A stretch of 64,000 nt of DNA, taken from contig OW203751.1 of the NCBI GenBank assembly GCA_934045075.1, positions 7,203,822 to 7,267,821 on the forward strand, read 5' to 3'. Both the position numbers and the translations under genes were made by a program. The stretch is from Yponomeuta sedellus. Taxonomy: Eukaryota; Arthropoda; Insecta; Lepidoptera; Yponomeutidae. Below the pieces are notes generated by a model. That model was not told where the DNA came from. It saw only the letters and a program-made list of their open reading frames with translations, and searched no databases. Below are positions 9,853 through 20,600 of the stretch, one piece after another (the stretch's first letter is position 1; every line of letters starts with the position of its first letter).

Positions 9853-10024
9853 TCTCGGAGGCCTTACGGGCGGCTTGATAACTTCTGACAGTAAGGCCCG
9901 CCACTGTCTTACAATCCTCCACCAACCCGGACTTAGCCCCCATGGTGGAGTATGGCCTAACCTTCTTGCAATACAGGAAAAGACCCGTGCCCCAACAGTG
10001 GGGACGTAAAGGGTTGATATCGAT
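9853..10024 (+). mobile_element. 5S-type SINE, 5'-truncated
   Basis: Begins in GGAGGCCTTACGGGCGGC and ends GGGTTGATATC. It is followed directly by Lep1-type SINE sequence. Confidence 0.85.
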
Positions 10025-10145
10025 CGATATTTTAGTTGCAATACCACACGCTGCCGTGAAGAAAAACATCGTAAGGAAACACTAGTGTCGAAAGTATTAA
10101 CCCCCTACACTCCGTCTCTTTCTGGGAGAAGGCCTGTGCCATGGA
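10025..10145 (+). repeat. Lep1-type SINE core fragment
   Basis: Contains GCAATACCACACGCTGCCGT and ACATCGTAAGGAAAC, the core shared by Lepidoptera-restricted Lep1 elements. This supports the taxonomic call. Confidence 0.7.
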
Positions 10146-10154
10146 GTAGGACAT

Positions 10155-10335
10155 CTTCTTCTTCTTTGGTCCTTTAACTCCTAGCGGAGCATAGGGCCTC
10201 AACCACAGATTTCCACTTCTGACGGTGTTCAGCGGCAGCCTCCAATTCAGGCCAGCTAGTGCCGATTGATTTGGCCTCTTGGTCTATTGATCTTTTCCAG
10301 GTGGTCCTTGGCCGCCCCCTTTTTCGGCTGCCTTT
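10155..10335. repeat. Dispersed LINE-derived repeat
   Basis: Starts with a CTT run and contains CTCCTAGCGGAGCATAGGGC and TTCCAGGTGGTCCTTGGCCG. It looks like antisense non-LTR coding or tail sequence; the exact family is unclear. Confidence 0.4.
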
Positions 10336-10456
10336 TTATGTGCTGGAGTAGGACATACACTATATAAAAAAGGATAAAAGTACTTATTGCATGCACTGAG
10401 TGCCTGAGATGTTCAAATAACTCAGCGTTGTCAATCCGCGAGGGGCACGCGTGGTA

Positions 10457-10672
10457 ATTAAGCCCAAACTCTCTGTGGCGAGCACATGTCAACTCTGCGC
10501 GCGCACTACAAACTCCAACATTCCTGCATCGCACAATCCAAGTGTTTCAATGACATACCATAAATATAAGGTCCGACTAACCATAGTTGGACCGGCCGTC
10601 CCCAGGCATACGATCTGCCTGGCGGGAAATTTCCCTTTATAGTGGAAGAGCACGACCACCCGCTATTCCTTA
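10457..10672 (+). repeat. Inverted partner of the repeat at 17447-17660
   Basis: About 215 bp, including GGACCGGCCGTCCCCAGGC and GCGCGCGCACTACAAACTCC. A highly similar copy sits in opposite orientation 7 kb away. There is no coding frame and the family is unknown to me. Confidence 0.8.
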
Positions 10673-11055
10673 TACTCTCTCTCCTGTGCACTGCAGTGGA
10701 AAATTCATAGGCTACATAAAAACGCTATAAAATGGTACATTTTACTTGTAAGCTTTTTATGTTGTATATCTTGTAATAAATAATAAAACTGGAACCGTTT
10801 AACGTTGTGCTTTATTTAAACGTGTTTATTAATAATAATAAAATATTTTATTTGTACCAGTGTCATTGTAAAATTCGACTTTCTGACCCCTAAACTAGGT
10901 AGAAACCTGTGTCTTAGGGATCGTTGGTTCTCCTACTGGTATTAATAAACAACATATTTTAACAGGTACGTAACAGCGGAAAGGACAGAATCAAGCAAAA
11001 TCAATAAAATCACATGCATAATTAAAATTTGAATGAAATTTAAGTTATTGTTTTA

Positions 11056-11375
11056 TCTATAATATAAACATGAATCGCTGAATGTGTTGGTAAGCGCAAA
11101 TCTCGAGAGCAGCTGAACTGATTTCGGTAATTCTTTTTTTAGAATATTCCTTGAAGTACGGGGATGGTTCTTACAAAGAGAAAAATAAAAAAATAAATTA
11201 AAAAATCGACTGTTAGGCGGTACGAAGTTCGCTGGGCCAGCTAGTCTATAATATAAAAATGAATCGCTGAATGTGTTGGTAAGCGCAAATCTCGGGAGCA
11301 GCTGAACCGATTTCGCTAATTCTTTTTTTAGAATATTCCCTGAAGTACGATGATGGTTCTTAGCCTGAAGAAGAA
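11056..11375 (+). repeat. Two copies of a ~185-bp dispersed repeat (R185)
   Basis: Both begin CTATAATATAAA.ATGAATCG and share AGCGCAAATCTCG and TAGAATATTCC. The first ends GGCGGTACGAAGTTCGCTGG..CAGCTAGT; the second is truncated. The family also occurs at 52420-52935 (-), 60779-60965 (+) and 63600-63965 (+). Confidence 0.8.
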
Positions 11376-11395
11376 GAACTATAGCTTAGTATAGT

Positions 11396-11759
11396 GAAGC
11401 GCTCGTGGCATAGTGGAACCGAGTCATTGGAATCAATTACTAAAGTTAAGCAACAACAGGCGCGGTTAGGTACTGAATCATTGTGACCATCCCGTGACTA
11501 CCGGTAGTGGCAGTTTTTCTGATCTCTGTGTTTCGCAAGGTACGTTAAGCCGTTGGTGGCGGCTGTCATGTAAAAACAGTCTTTAAGCCATGTCAGAGGC
11601 CTTATGGGCGGCTTGATAACTTCTGAGAGTAAGGCCCGCCACTGTCATACAATCCTCCACCAACTCGGACTTGGCCCCCGTGGTGGCGTATGGCCTAACC
11701 TTCCTGCGATGCAGAAAGAGACCCGTGCCCCGGTAGTGGGGACATACAAAGGGTTGATA
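11396..11759 (+). mobile_element. 5S-type SINE, full length
   Basis: Runs from GAAGCGCTCGTGGCATAG to GGGTTGATA. The promoter half is kept, with a few changes in the C-box-like block. No clear target duplication is visible. Confidence 0.85.
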
Positions 11760-11794
11760 CAGAAGTGTTCTTATAAGTCTTCTCTTTGTTTCAG

Positions 11795-11855
11795 ATCGAC
11801 CAACGGCACTGTCAGCAGAAATGAATATAATAAGTTAACGAAATCAGGAGATTAA
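11795..11855 (+). CDS. Possible terminal exon, unassigned
   Basis: A good 3' splice site (TCTTCTCTTTGTTTCAG) precedes a frame STNGTVSRNEYNKLTKSGD that then stops. No partner exon or family was identified, so this is a guess from splice and stop context. Confidence 0.2.
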
Positions 11856-11859
11856 TTTG

Positions 11860-12370
11860 AATTCCTCATAAATTTTCTTCTTTAATAGAACAATGTAACA
11901 TAATAGTTACTTGAAAACTAAGGCCAGTAAAAAGTATTAGGGTTTTTCAAACTAGAGTGTAATAGTTAAAATGTAAGAGTTTTTTTTAATATACACTAAG
12001 GCCAGTACTAGCATTAATTATTTTACGAATTCACCCCTGTACCTGTGGGTGCCAGGAATAAGTAATAAATGTAAACATAAATTTACATAAGTAATAAATG
12101 CAAACATAAAAATTACCATGAAGATTCAACATGGATTCTACAGTGTTTTTCCATGTAAGTAAATTACTAAAATAACTTCTTAAGTAAATTTTCTGATACT
12201 ATAAGGCTCAGCACTCAACACGATTTTTCACCTCGTGATTTTTGACGAAAAAATCTGTGTTGACAGGAAAAATGCCACTTCAGGGCGCTGACTATCGCCA
12301 ACAATGGAAAAAAATCATAACTTGTTATATGTTTTTATCTAAAACGTGAACATGAGAAATCTTATCAACT
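11860..12370. other. Unassigned AT-rich sequence
   Basis: Contains short direct repeats of AAGTAATAAATG.AAACATAAA (about 12058-12115). Nothing else is recognised. Confidence 0.3.
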
Positions 12371-12378
12371 GTGACTAT

Positions 12379-12650
12379 TGACGGCCTCGGTGGCGCAGCG
12401 GTTCGGCACGCTGACTGTCAAACCGGAGGTATCGGGTTCGATCCCCGGCCGGGTCATCAAACTAGGAAACGAACTTTTCTACTGTGTCTCGGGGCTTGGA
12501 TGTTATCTATGTATTTATTGTATTAAATCTATCGTCGAGTTAGCACCTGTAACACAATTCATTTAGTTGTACTCAGTATAGGGCTAACGAGATCTGTGTA
12601 ATATGTCCATGAATATTTATTTATATTTTATTTTATTTATGATCAATAAT
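12379..12650 (+). mobile_element. tRNA-derived SINE (T2 family)
   Basis: A/B boxes TGGCGCAGCGGT and GGTTCGATCCC at about 12389 and 12435. Body and tail are as in the 4060 copy. Confidence 0.85.
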
Positions 12651-12665
12651 CAGAACTTTAATCGA

Positions 12666-13138
12666 TTAGTGCATTAAAAATAAAAATAGTGTAATCATGT
12701 GGGTACAGTGATATCGTTCCGATGTTAAAACCTAACTGCAAAGTAGGTAGTCGGGGCTGTAAGTTATGCAATTTGCTTAAGTCAGATGTCGCTGCCTGTA
12801 CGTAATACAGAGAATATTGTAAAGAGGTTCGAAATTTCACTGATGCCGTGAGTCGCCCATTGGCTCAATTGGTAGAGCGCTGGTACGGAAAGCCAGAGGT
12901 TGCGGGTTCGAATCCCGGCATGGGTGAAATTTTTAGCCTCTAAATAGGTTTTTAAATTTGTTCCTTAGCACGGGTTAGTGCATTAAAAATAAAAATAGTG
13001 TAATCATGTGGGTACAGTGATATCGTTCCGATGTTAAAACCTAACTGCAAAGTAGGTAGTCGGGGCTGTAAGTAATGCAATTTGCTTAAGTCAGATGTCG
13101 CTGCCTGTACGTAATACAGAGAATATTGTAAATATTGT
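12666..13138 (+). repeat. Tandem T1 element, 309-bp period, 1.5 copies
   Basis: TTAGTGCATTAAAAATAAAA recurs at 12666 and 12975. Each unit has a unique block (GATATCGTTCCGATGTTAAA) followed by a tRNA-like block (12856-12925; A-box TGGCTCAATTGG, B-box GGTTCGAATCC), a T-run and a tail. The second unit runs into a (TATG)n array. Confidence 0.85.
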
Positions 13139-13447
13139 TATGTATGTATGTATGTATGTATGTATGTATGTATGTATGTATGTATGTATGTATGTATGTA
13201 TGTATGTATGTATGTATGTATGTATGTATGTATGTATGTATGTATGTATGTATGTATGTATGTATGTATGTATGTATGTATGTATGTATGTATGTATGTA
13301 TGTATGTATGTATGTATGTATGTATGTATGTATGTATGTATGTATGTATGTATGTATGTATGTATGTATGTATGTATGTATGTATGTATGTATGTATGTA
13401 TGTATGTATGCATGCATGTATGTTTGTGTGTGTGTGTGTGTGTGTGT
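13138..13447. repeat. (TATG)n then (TG)n microsatellite
   Basis: About 290 bp of near-perfect TATG. All six reading frames are open, giving spurious MYVC or HTYI repeat proteins. Confidence 0.98.
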
Positions 13448-13449
13448 AG

Positions 13450-14230
13450 TGAAAAGAACCTAAGCCCAAGAATCTAGGACTTTAACGACAGTTTTGCCAA
13501 AAACGGCCGTTTTAGCGGAAATCGACTAAAGTCCTAGGTTCTAGACTGGAGGTCCTAAAAATAGTTGTCACAGATTTATGATGATCACTTTTTGAAAAAA
13601 ACAACACGTTAAAAACGAGTTACGATTTTTATAATTAAACAGTTTTTATACGGATTGTAAGTTGAAGATTTAAGTTCATGTAAATTATAAATTTAATATT
13701 AACTTCAATTACTAATAATCAATATTGTTAACTTTATATAAAAATAATTGGTTTGCCGATTTTGGAACGTAACTTCATAATTAACTTTTGTATTTTTGGC
13801 CGAGGGTAGTAAACTAACCGTTAATGCTTTCTAAAAGACGCCCGTCACCTCTGTCATCCGGGACCACGGCACCTGAAAAAGTGCCGAAACGTTGGAAGAT
13901 TGTAAAAATGTAATAAACGAGCATAAATCCGTGTAAAAACTGTTTTAATTGAAGTTAAAATTAAATTTAAACTATTTTTTTCATTAACTTTAAATACTGA
14001 TTATTAATTGAAATTAATATTTTAACTCTACAGTCACACTTCTAGCAAAGGGGCATGCACTTAAGCACTGGTTCCCATGCTGCCGGTATGTTCCAACCAC
14101 GTTCTCTATTAAAACCTGAAAAAGTTCCGAAACGTTGGAAAATTGTAAAAATGTAATAAACGAGCATAAATCCGTATAAAAACAGTTTTAAATATGTTTA
14201 GTGCTCGTGTTAACTTTAGAAAATACTATA
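13450..14230. repeat. Dispersed repeats, including CCGAAACGTTGGAA family
   Basis: 13858-13945 and 14112-14200 share GTAATAAACGAGCATAAATC with 50020-50110. 13465-13545 is a small imperfect inverted repeat around TCTAGGACTTTA. There is no coding content. Confidence 0.6.
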
Positions 14231-14387
14231 CGAATTTTATACTATTGGTGGCGCCAGTAAGCGATGGAAGAAATAAGCTACTTGTAGATGCTTTAACTGA
14301 GTGTTCTGTTCTAGATGACCGCACGGAGCTGTGAAATTCAAGACAACGACGCTTAATGGTTTTTATGGTAAGTGAATATGTCTTCTT

Positions 14388-14640
14388 CTTCTTCAGGCTA
14401 TATTAGTCCACTGCTGGACGTAGCCCTCCCCCAATGAGCGCCGTAGCGCAAGGTTGTGCCATCAAGGGTAATGCCCATAATCCCCACGCTGGGCATGCGG
14501 GTTGGCGATCGCAGTTCGGTGGAATTGTACTGCAGGGGGCGCTGCTGCCCACCCCCTGGCTTGTGTCCCTTAGTTGCCTTTTACGACACCCGCGGGAAGA
14601 ATTTGGGTTGGTGCTGTTCTCCAGGCCAGCACTAACCCGT
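14388..14640 (+). repeat. LINE-tail-type repeat (TTAGTCCACTGCTGGAC family)
   Basis: Also present at 38455-38700 (-), 40665-40855 (+) and partly at 2560-2630 and 54405-54550. It contains CTGCAGGGGGCGCTGCTGCC and CTTTTACGACACCCGCGGG. Open frames on both strands are artefacts. Confidence 0.65.
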
Positions 14641-14850
14641 GCTAAGGACAAATTTAAAAACCGATTTAGAGGCTAAAAATTTCACCTATGCCGGGATTCG
14701 AACCCGCAACCTCTGGCTATCCGTGCCAGCGCTCTACCAATTGAGCCAATGGGCGACTCACCGGCATCAGTGAAATTTCGAACCTCTTTACAATAATCTC
14801 TGTATTACGTACAGGCAGCAACATCTGGCTGAAGCAATTTGCATTTTTGC
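14640..14850 (-). mobile_element. T1 tRNA-like SINE
   Basis: The tRNA-like block (complement) is at about 14690-14755, followed by the AGAGGTTCGAAATTTCA unique block. Confidence 0.75.
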
Positions 14851-15094
14851 AGTTAGGTTTAGGCTAGGTTAGGTTTGCGACTAGGCAAGTTTTTGCTTCA
14901 ATTCAATGACACGCTGTATGACAAACCAACCAAGAACCACTTAGGTGGGATTACTATCCCACTGCGCGAGAGTGCGCCGGCGCAGGCGACCTTGCGCGGC
15001 GGACGATCACGACATTCGCGCTGTACTTAGCTTAAGGGGCAGTGGATGAAATGAAATGAAATTAATTTATTGTTATATTCTTTTTTTAATGCAC

Positions 15095-15300
15095 AGGTTA
15101 GCGCTAAGGACAATTTTAAAAACCTATTTAGAGTCTAAAATTTCCACCCATGCCGGGGCTCGAACCCGCGACCTCTGGCTAACCGTGCCAGCGGTCTCCC
15201 GACTGAGCTTATGGGCTACTAACCGGTATCAGTGAAATTTCGAACCTCTTTACAATAGTATCTGTATTACGTAAAGGCAGCAACAGTATTTACCATACCC
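15095..15300 (-). mobile_element. T1 tRNA-like SINE, diverged
   Basis: The B-box complement GGGGCTCGAACCC is at about 15156. The unique block is partly retained. A short T2 SINE tail fragment follows (15308-15345). Confidence 0.65.
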
Positions 15301-15811
15301 TCTGTATCTAACGAGATCTGTGTAATATGTCCATTAAGAGTTAGTTATTTATTTTTTCTAGGAAAAATCCATGACTTATTCAACTTTTAACATGGCTTCT
15401 CTTATTTTATTTTTAGCACACGTTCTAAGTTGGCGAATTTGTGATTTCAAGCGTGTGTACCTGAGACACTTGATTTTTAATTGAACAACACTATTTAACT
15501 GCAATCCTCACCCTTAACTGCGCGGGCGCATCTCTAAACACTAACGGGGCGTGTCGCAAGCGCCATTTTGATTAATCGCCGGCGCACATCGGCCGACCTT
15601 CCTCTCTCCGAATCTGGCCGACTTTTCTATCAGATACCGTATTTATATTATAATAAAATTCCCGTGGTCATTTACAAGGGAATCGCAATTATATACTCAA
15701 CAATAAATTTAAAAAATATTTATAATAAATTTATCAACAATAAAAAAAAAAAAAAAGAATTTAAAAAGCCCTAAAGCCAGCATTTGACTATAAGATGTCC
15801 GATCCGACCCA

Positions 15812-16385
15812 GTTTGTCCCCACTGCTGGGGCACGGGTCTCTTCCTGCATCGCAGTAAGGTTAGGCCATACTCCACCACGGGGACCAAGTCCGGGTTGGT
15901 GGAGGATTGTAAGAGAGAGAGAGAGAGACATTTATTTGAAGCCACAAAGATACAATACACATAACACACATAACGATATTAAAATAATACAGACAAATAA
16001 GAAAAGAAAGAACAAAGAAAAATATTATTTAACAAAGAATACGATATAAAACAAACATTTACAATTTAGAAGGGCATTGTATCTCCGCAGCCACAAACAG
16101 GTAGCTGACTCAGCATTTGCTGCAGGCTGGGCCTGCAACACTGATTTTCGTGGAGGATTGTAAGACAGTGGCGGGCATTACTGTCGGAAGTTATCATGCC
16201 GCCCACAAGGCCTTTGACATGGCTTAACGACTGCCATTACTTGACAGCCGGCACCAACGGCTTAGCGTCCCTTGTAGAACACGGAAGCGCTCGGAAAAAT
16301 GCCACTAGTGGTAGTAACGGGACGGTCACCCATCCTGCACCTGGCCGTGCCTTTTGTTGCTTAACTCGAGTGATTGTTTCAATTA
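15812..16385 (-). mobile_element. 5S-type SINE interrupted by a later retroposon
   Basis: The 3' half is 15812-15914 and the 5' half 16150-16385. The two halves abut a 16-bp duplication GTGGAGGATTGTAAGA at 15899-15914 and 16150-16165, which marks a nested insertion. Confidence 0.88.
15915..16149 (-). mobile_element. 5'-truncated retroposon tail with (TC)n end
   Basis: 235 bp inserted in the SINE. On the minus strand it ends with an AAATAAATG polyadenylation-like signal and a (TCTC)n tail, typical of a non-LTR 3' end. Family unknown. Confidence 0.75.
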
Positions 16386-16645
16386 AGACAATTTTCAATT
16401 AAGCACGACAAGCCTCAATTTGATAGTCATTCCAGGGGTATAGCCCGCGCAAATTTAATAGGCAATAATTATAGTCTGTAGTAAAGAGAAAGACGTAAAT
16501 ACACATTACTTAAGTTGGCTCCTCCGAGGACTGTTTTGGAAATTTGGCGACCGCCGGACCGGCGACGCAGCGTGTGCCCGCCACCAGATGATCTAACGAC
16601 CTGGTTACGGTGGTGGGGAGTCGCTGGATGGGGGTGGCACAAGAC

Positions 16646-16840
16646 CATGTAATGGCAGTTCTTAAGCCATGTCAGAGGCCTTATGGGCGGCTTGATAACT
16701 TCTGAGAGTAAGGCCCGCCACTGTCATACAATCCTCCACCAACCCGGACTTGGCCCCCGTGGTGGAGAATGGCCTAACCTTCCTGCGATGTAGGAAGAGA
16801 CCCGTGCCCCAGCAGTGGGGACATACAAGGGTTGATATCT
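16646..16840 (+). mobile_element. 5S-type SINE, 5'-truncated
   Basis: Begins at CATGTAATGGCAGTTCTTAA and ends GGGTTGATATC. 16550-16640 just upstream is a fragment of another dispersed repeat (TAACGACCTGGTTACGG), which recurs at 34475-34570. Confidence 0.85.
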
Positions 16841-16849
16841 AGTGCTTAT

Positions 16850-17440
16850 TTCATTCTAAAAACTATGTACGGTCGCGGTCTAAAAATGTTTATCAGTTTT
16901 CAAATTAGATTCTTTAGCACACTGCTATATCTAGGTACGTATAACTTTTTAATAGTTGTAGCATCGATTCTAACAAAAAGAGGATTCATGACGTTTTGAT
17001 GATGAAACTCTTTTCTTTATTTAAAAGTTGACATAATTGAATTTTTTACAATGACATTTATCAAAAATACTAGGATTGAAATAATAGAACTTGATTGTAA
17101 AATCATGGCAACCTCGCTTGGGTGAATCTCTATTGCTTCTTCTATGCTCTATGCCTAATCTATGCTCTATGTCTAATCAAATCACATAATATCATCGACC
17201 ATGTGGCATAGATTTGTGCATGCAATTACCAACCTTAAGGTGGTAAACATTTTCAGACCGCGAGTGTATGTATTAGTAGACTCTAGGGCCAGCTACCTCG
17301 CAAACGCCTTAGATAGGAGGATGTGACTGTACTAGAAGGTCGCTGCACATATCGAGATGCCACCTAACCACCTTCAAAGTAATTGTAGCCGGCTACAATC
17401 GCTTAGAGAAGTGCACAGTCGCACTGCGGTTGTTAAGGCT
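16850..17440. other. Unassigned non-coding sequence
   Basis: No ORF, repeat family or RNA gene is recognised. Confidence 0.3.
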
Positions 17441-17446
17441 TCCCCG

Positions 17447-17660
17447 GTATAGGGAAGAGCGGGTGATCGTGCTCCTCCACTATAAAGGGAAATTTCCCAC
17501 CAGGCAGATCGTACGCCTGGGGACGGCCGGTCCAACTATTGTTAGTCGGACGTTATATTTATGGTATGTCATTGAAACACTTTGATTGCGCGATGCAGGA
17601 ATGTTGGAGTTTGTAGTGCGCGCGCAGAGTTGACAAGTGCTCGCCACACGGGCTCATGGG
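17447..17660 (-). repeat. Inverted copy of the repeat at 10457-10672
   Basis: Reads as the complement of the 10.5-kb repeat over its whole length with scattered substitutions. Confidence 0.8.
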
Positions 17661-20600
17661 CACACGGTATAGGGCCAGTTTTGTGTTTTTTATTTTATTT
17701 TACTTAACTATGCACAAATACATACCATTACAGGCTTAGCCTAATGCGATACGAGAATACGCGCAATTAGTGATGCACATTGCGAGTCATTAGTGATTCT
17801 TAGAAGTACTTAGGCTCAAAATTTTTCAGCCGCCCCTCGTATCTATGCTATTTATACTCGACAATAATATTTTAATTCTAATTTACCAAAATTTCAACTA
17901 CATGTAGGTAAGTGAATTGGAACAGTCATTTTTTAAATTTTTTTGACTAAAGCACGGATTCATGAATACGTGGATCCAGACTCTTGTTCATGATTAAGCC
18001 TATTTTAACCTATAATAAGTGTTCCATATAACACAACACAAAAAGCCGCTCTTCTGAACTCACCCAGAGCAACATGGAATAGGTCAACTTGGTCCGAGAT
18101 AAAATTTAAAGTGCGGTACGCACGCGTCAGCGGGTTTCGCCGAAAGGACACGCGTGTAATACTACCTCCCGCTCTGTATAAAACTTTTCTACACTATTTA
18201 GAAAAGTTACGTAAAGTAATTAGTTCCGATATTTCTATGACACGAATATATACGATTCTATCCAATAGTAGCCGAGGTATATTCTAAAAGCTAACAGACT
18301 GTAACGTTCTGTCTCGCTCTTTGCTCAAAAATTCGAAAAGACAGCATTACGGTTAGGTATTTACTTAGTGATATATTTTTTTATTAACGGCATAAACTTA
18401 GTGATATTCTCAATTCAGAAATTGGCTCTGTGCTGTCGCACAGTGTTGCCAGATGGGGCGACGTATTGTTGATAAGCTGGCAATTGTACAATTACGTCCT
18501 TATTTATAAAAGGGCTTTTCAATGACGGCTGTCAGTGGAGTTCCACACAGACGTAATAGATGGCGCTAGCACGGAGTCCCTCTACCACAGAACAATTAAA
18601 CCAATAGAAGAAACGATGGTCACGTGACAGCGTACAGGCCTAATTGTCAAAACGATGCCTTAATGCCCTGAGTAAGAGTCCAAATTAAGATGGTAATGTA
18701 ACTTACAATAGTGGCAGCACTCTGAATGTTTTCAAATTTAGTCGGGTTATCGCAAGTGCAAAATCTGTGAAGACGTCGTCGGATTATTTTAGAAAATTGA
18801 AATAACTAAAATATTTTGGTGCACACAACTTACCCTGGGATATTGTACAATAAATGCACAACGAGGTGAAAAGTGCGTGGTGGCTGCAGGTCACATAAGA
18901 AACAAAGAAAACGGAGATTATAATATGAACTTCCAAATGTGAGTACCTAAAACCTATGTTTTCTCGCATAAAAGGACCAACGGATAAAATATCACTTTGT
19001 AAATAAACTTCCTAATGACTCATCAACCAAAATTACCGTAATTGTTGCTTCTCGAACCCTTCTACGCTCTAAAATTAAGAAAATAAACCAATCCATTTGT
19101 AGGTTGTCCTAGTGATGGGATGGCAAAAGCATGGTCGATGAAAATTCGCCTCAGTAGTAGTATAGTCGATACTTGTTCATCACGCCTTCTTAATACATAA
19201 TCCATTGTTTCTTCTTGTTCAAGTTTTCCCAAATTGATAAATGGAAGCAAAAGCACGCAAAACGCAGAAATAAGAAACAGGACAAAAACGACTGTAAACT
19301 GCGCTCAAGGCACTTTAGACACGAGTGATTGGGACGAAGAAACTTATTGCGAACACGCCTGAAGGAAGATGTGGTGCCCACCTTAGACCAGTAAAAATGG
19401 AAGTAATGGTGAGAAAGTTAAACATTTGTTGCAGAATATGTACCTCTACCTTTTCATATACACTTATCACATGTTTTTACAAAACAGGATGCTCCCAGGA
19501 GTTTATTTTGTATTCGAGCATAACGAGAATAACTATGAAAACTTACAATATTTTTTTTCCTTTGCCATACTTCTTTAGTTAAGTATACTACATCCAAACA
19601 GTGTCCCAGGCACCACAGCATCCGAGTGGTGCCTTCATCCATTTAATTCATTTAACAGTTTATCTTTATTTAAAAATTTCTAAATCGTAATAAGTAAACA
19701 GTGTGATATGAGAATTGATAATATAAAAAAAAAACAAGCCCGAACATCCCACATCACGATGTTGCTTATATTAAGACTTCTACGTGTACACAATTTGTTT
19801 TCCAAACCCCATCAGCTGTTTTATGTTTGTCCTGAATTTAAATCTCACCCAAGGACAATACAAACTACCATAGACTTACCCACAAAAAACCATCTCTCCA
19901 ACAGCGTAAATCATAGATAAAGAAAAGTTGAAAGATAAAAACAAAATGTTAAATGAATGGACGTCAAAGCTGTTAGTTTCACAATTAATCAATTATGTGG
20001 TGATCACCTTATTGCAAAAAATATCTGACTATATAGATGCAAATTGTACCTTACTTCAAAGTATATAATTAATTATCAGGATCAGTCAATAATAGACGTA
20101 GCTTGTAACCCAAATAGCTTTTATAAAGAGATCTAAAACGAAAGTGTTTAAAAGTGGAATATGTTATTATTTAAGCAGCTCTCTTTTGTAGGTACGCCTT
20201 TATCAAAAGTTTCTGTTTGTTTTCAGGTCAGTACTGAACATGGGAAGTGAGCAAAATGTCTGTTATCTGCCAATGCCACGGTCATATTCTTCTTTCTTGA
20301 TCAAATTTACTGCAGCCTGACGTAGTTGATGATCCTTATAGTCTTGCGTTCGAAAATTCCTTAGTTGATGTGGTCATCAAACCCTATACCTGTTGTCTAA
20401 AATCTGTCAATGAAACGTATTCAAATATCAGAATTCATCACTTGACACATCAAATTACTGCATCCATCGAATTACTGAATTATTACTTGCAATAATAATA
20501 TAATATTGTGATAATTAAATACGACTTTTAGCGACAGATTGCGGTCGAAGATGGATTTACCTAGTCAATATTAGCAATAGTATTTTCCTTTTCAAATTTC

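Noticed and set aside
12856..12925. Apparent tRNA gene (A and B boxes, cloverleaf-like)
   Set aside because: The same block recurs in more than ten T1 elements with shared flanking sequence, so it is SINE-borne.
13086..13477. Long open frames on both strands (HTYI / MYVC repeats)
   Set aside because: They are translations of a (TATG)n microsatellite, open in every frame; the same applies to 56106-56537.
14315..14367. Small exon between CTAG and GTAAGT
   Set aside because: Short and early stop in the ATG frame; the surrounding sequence belongs to a dispersed repeat.
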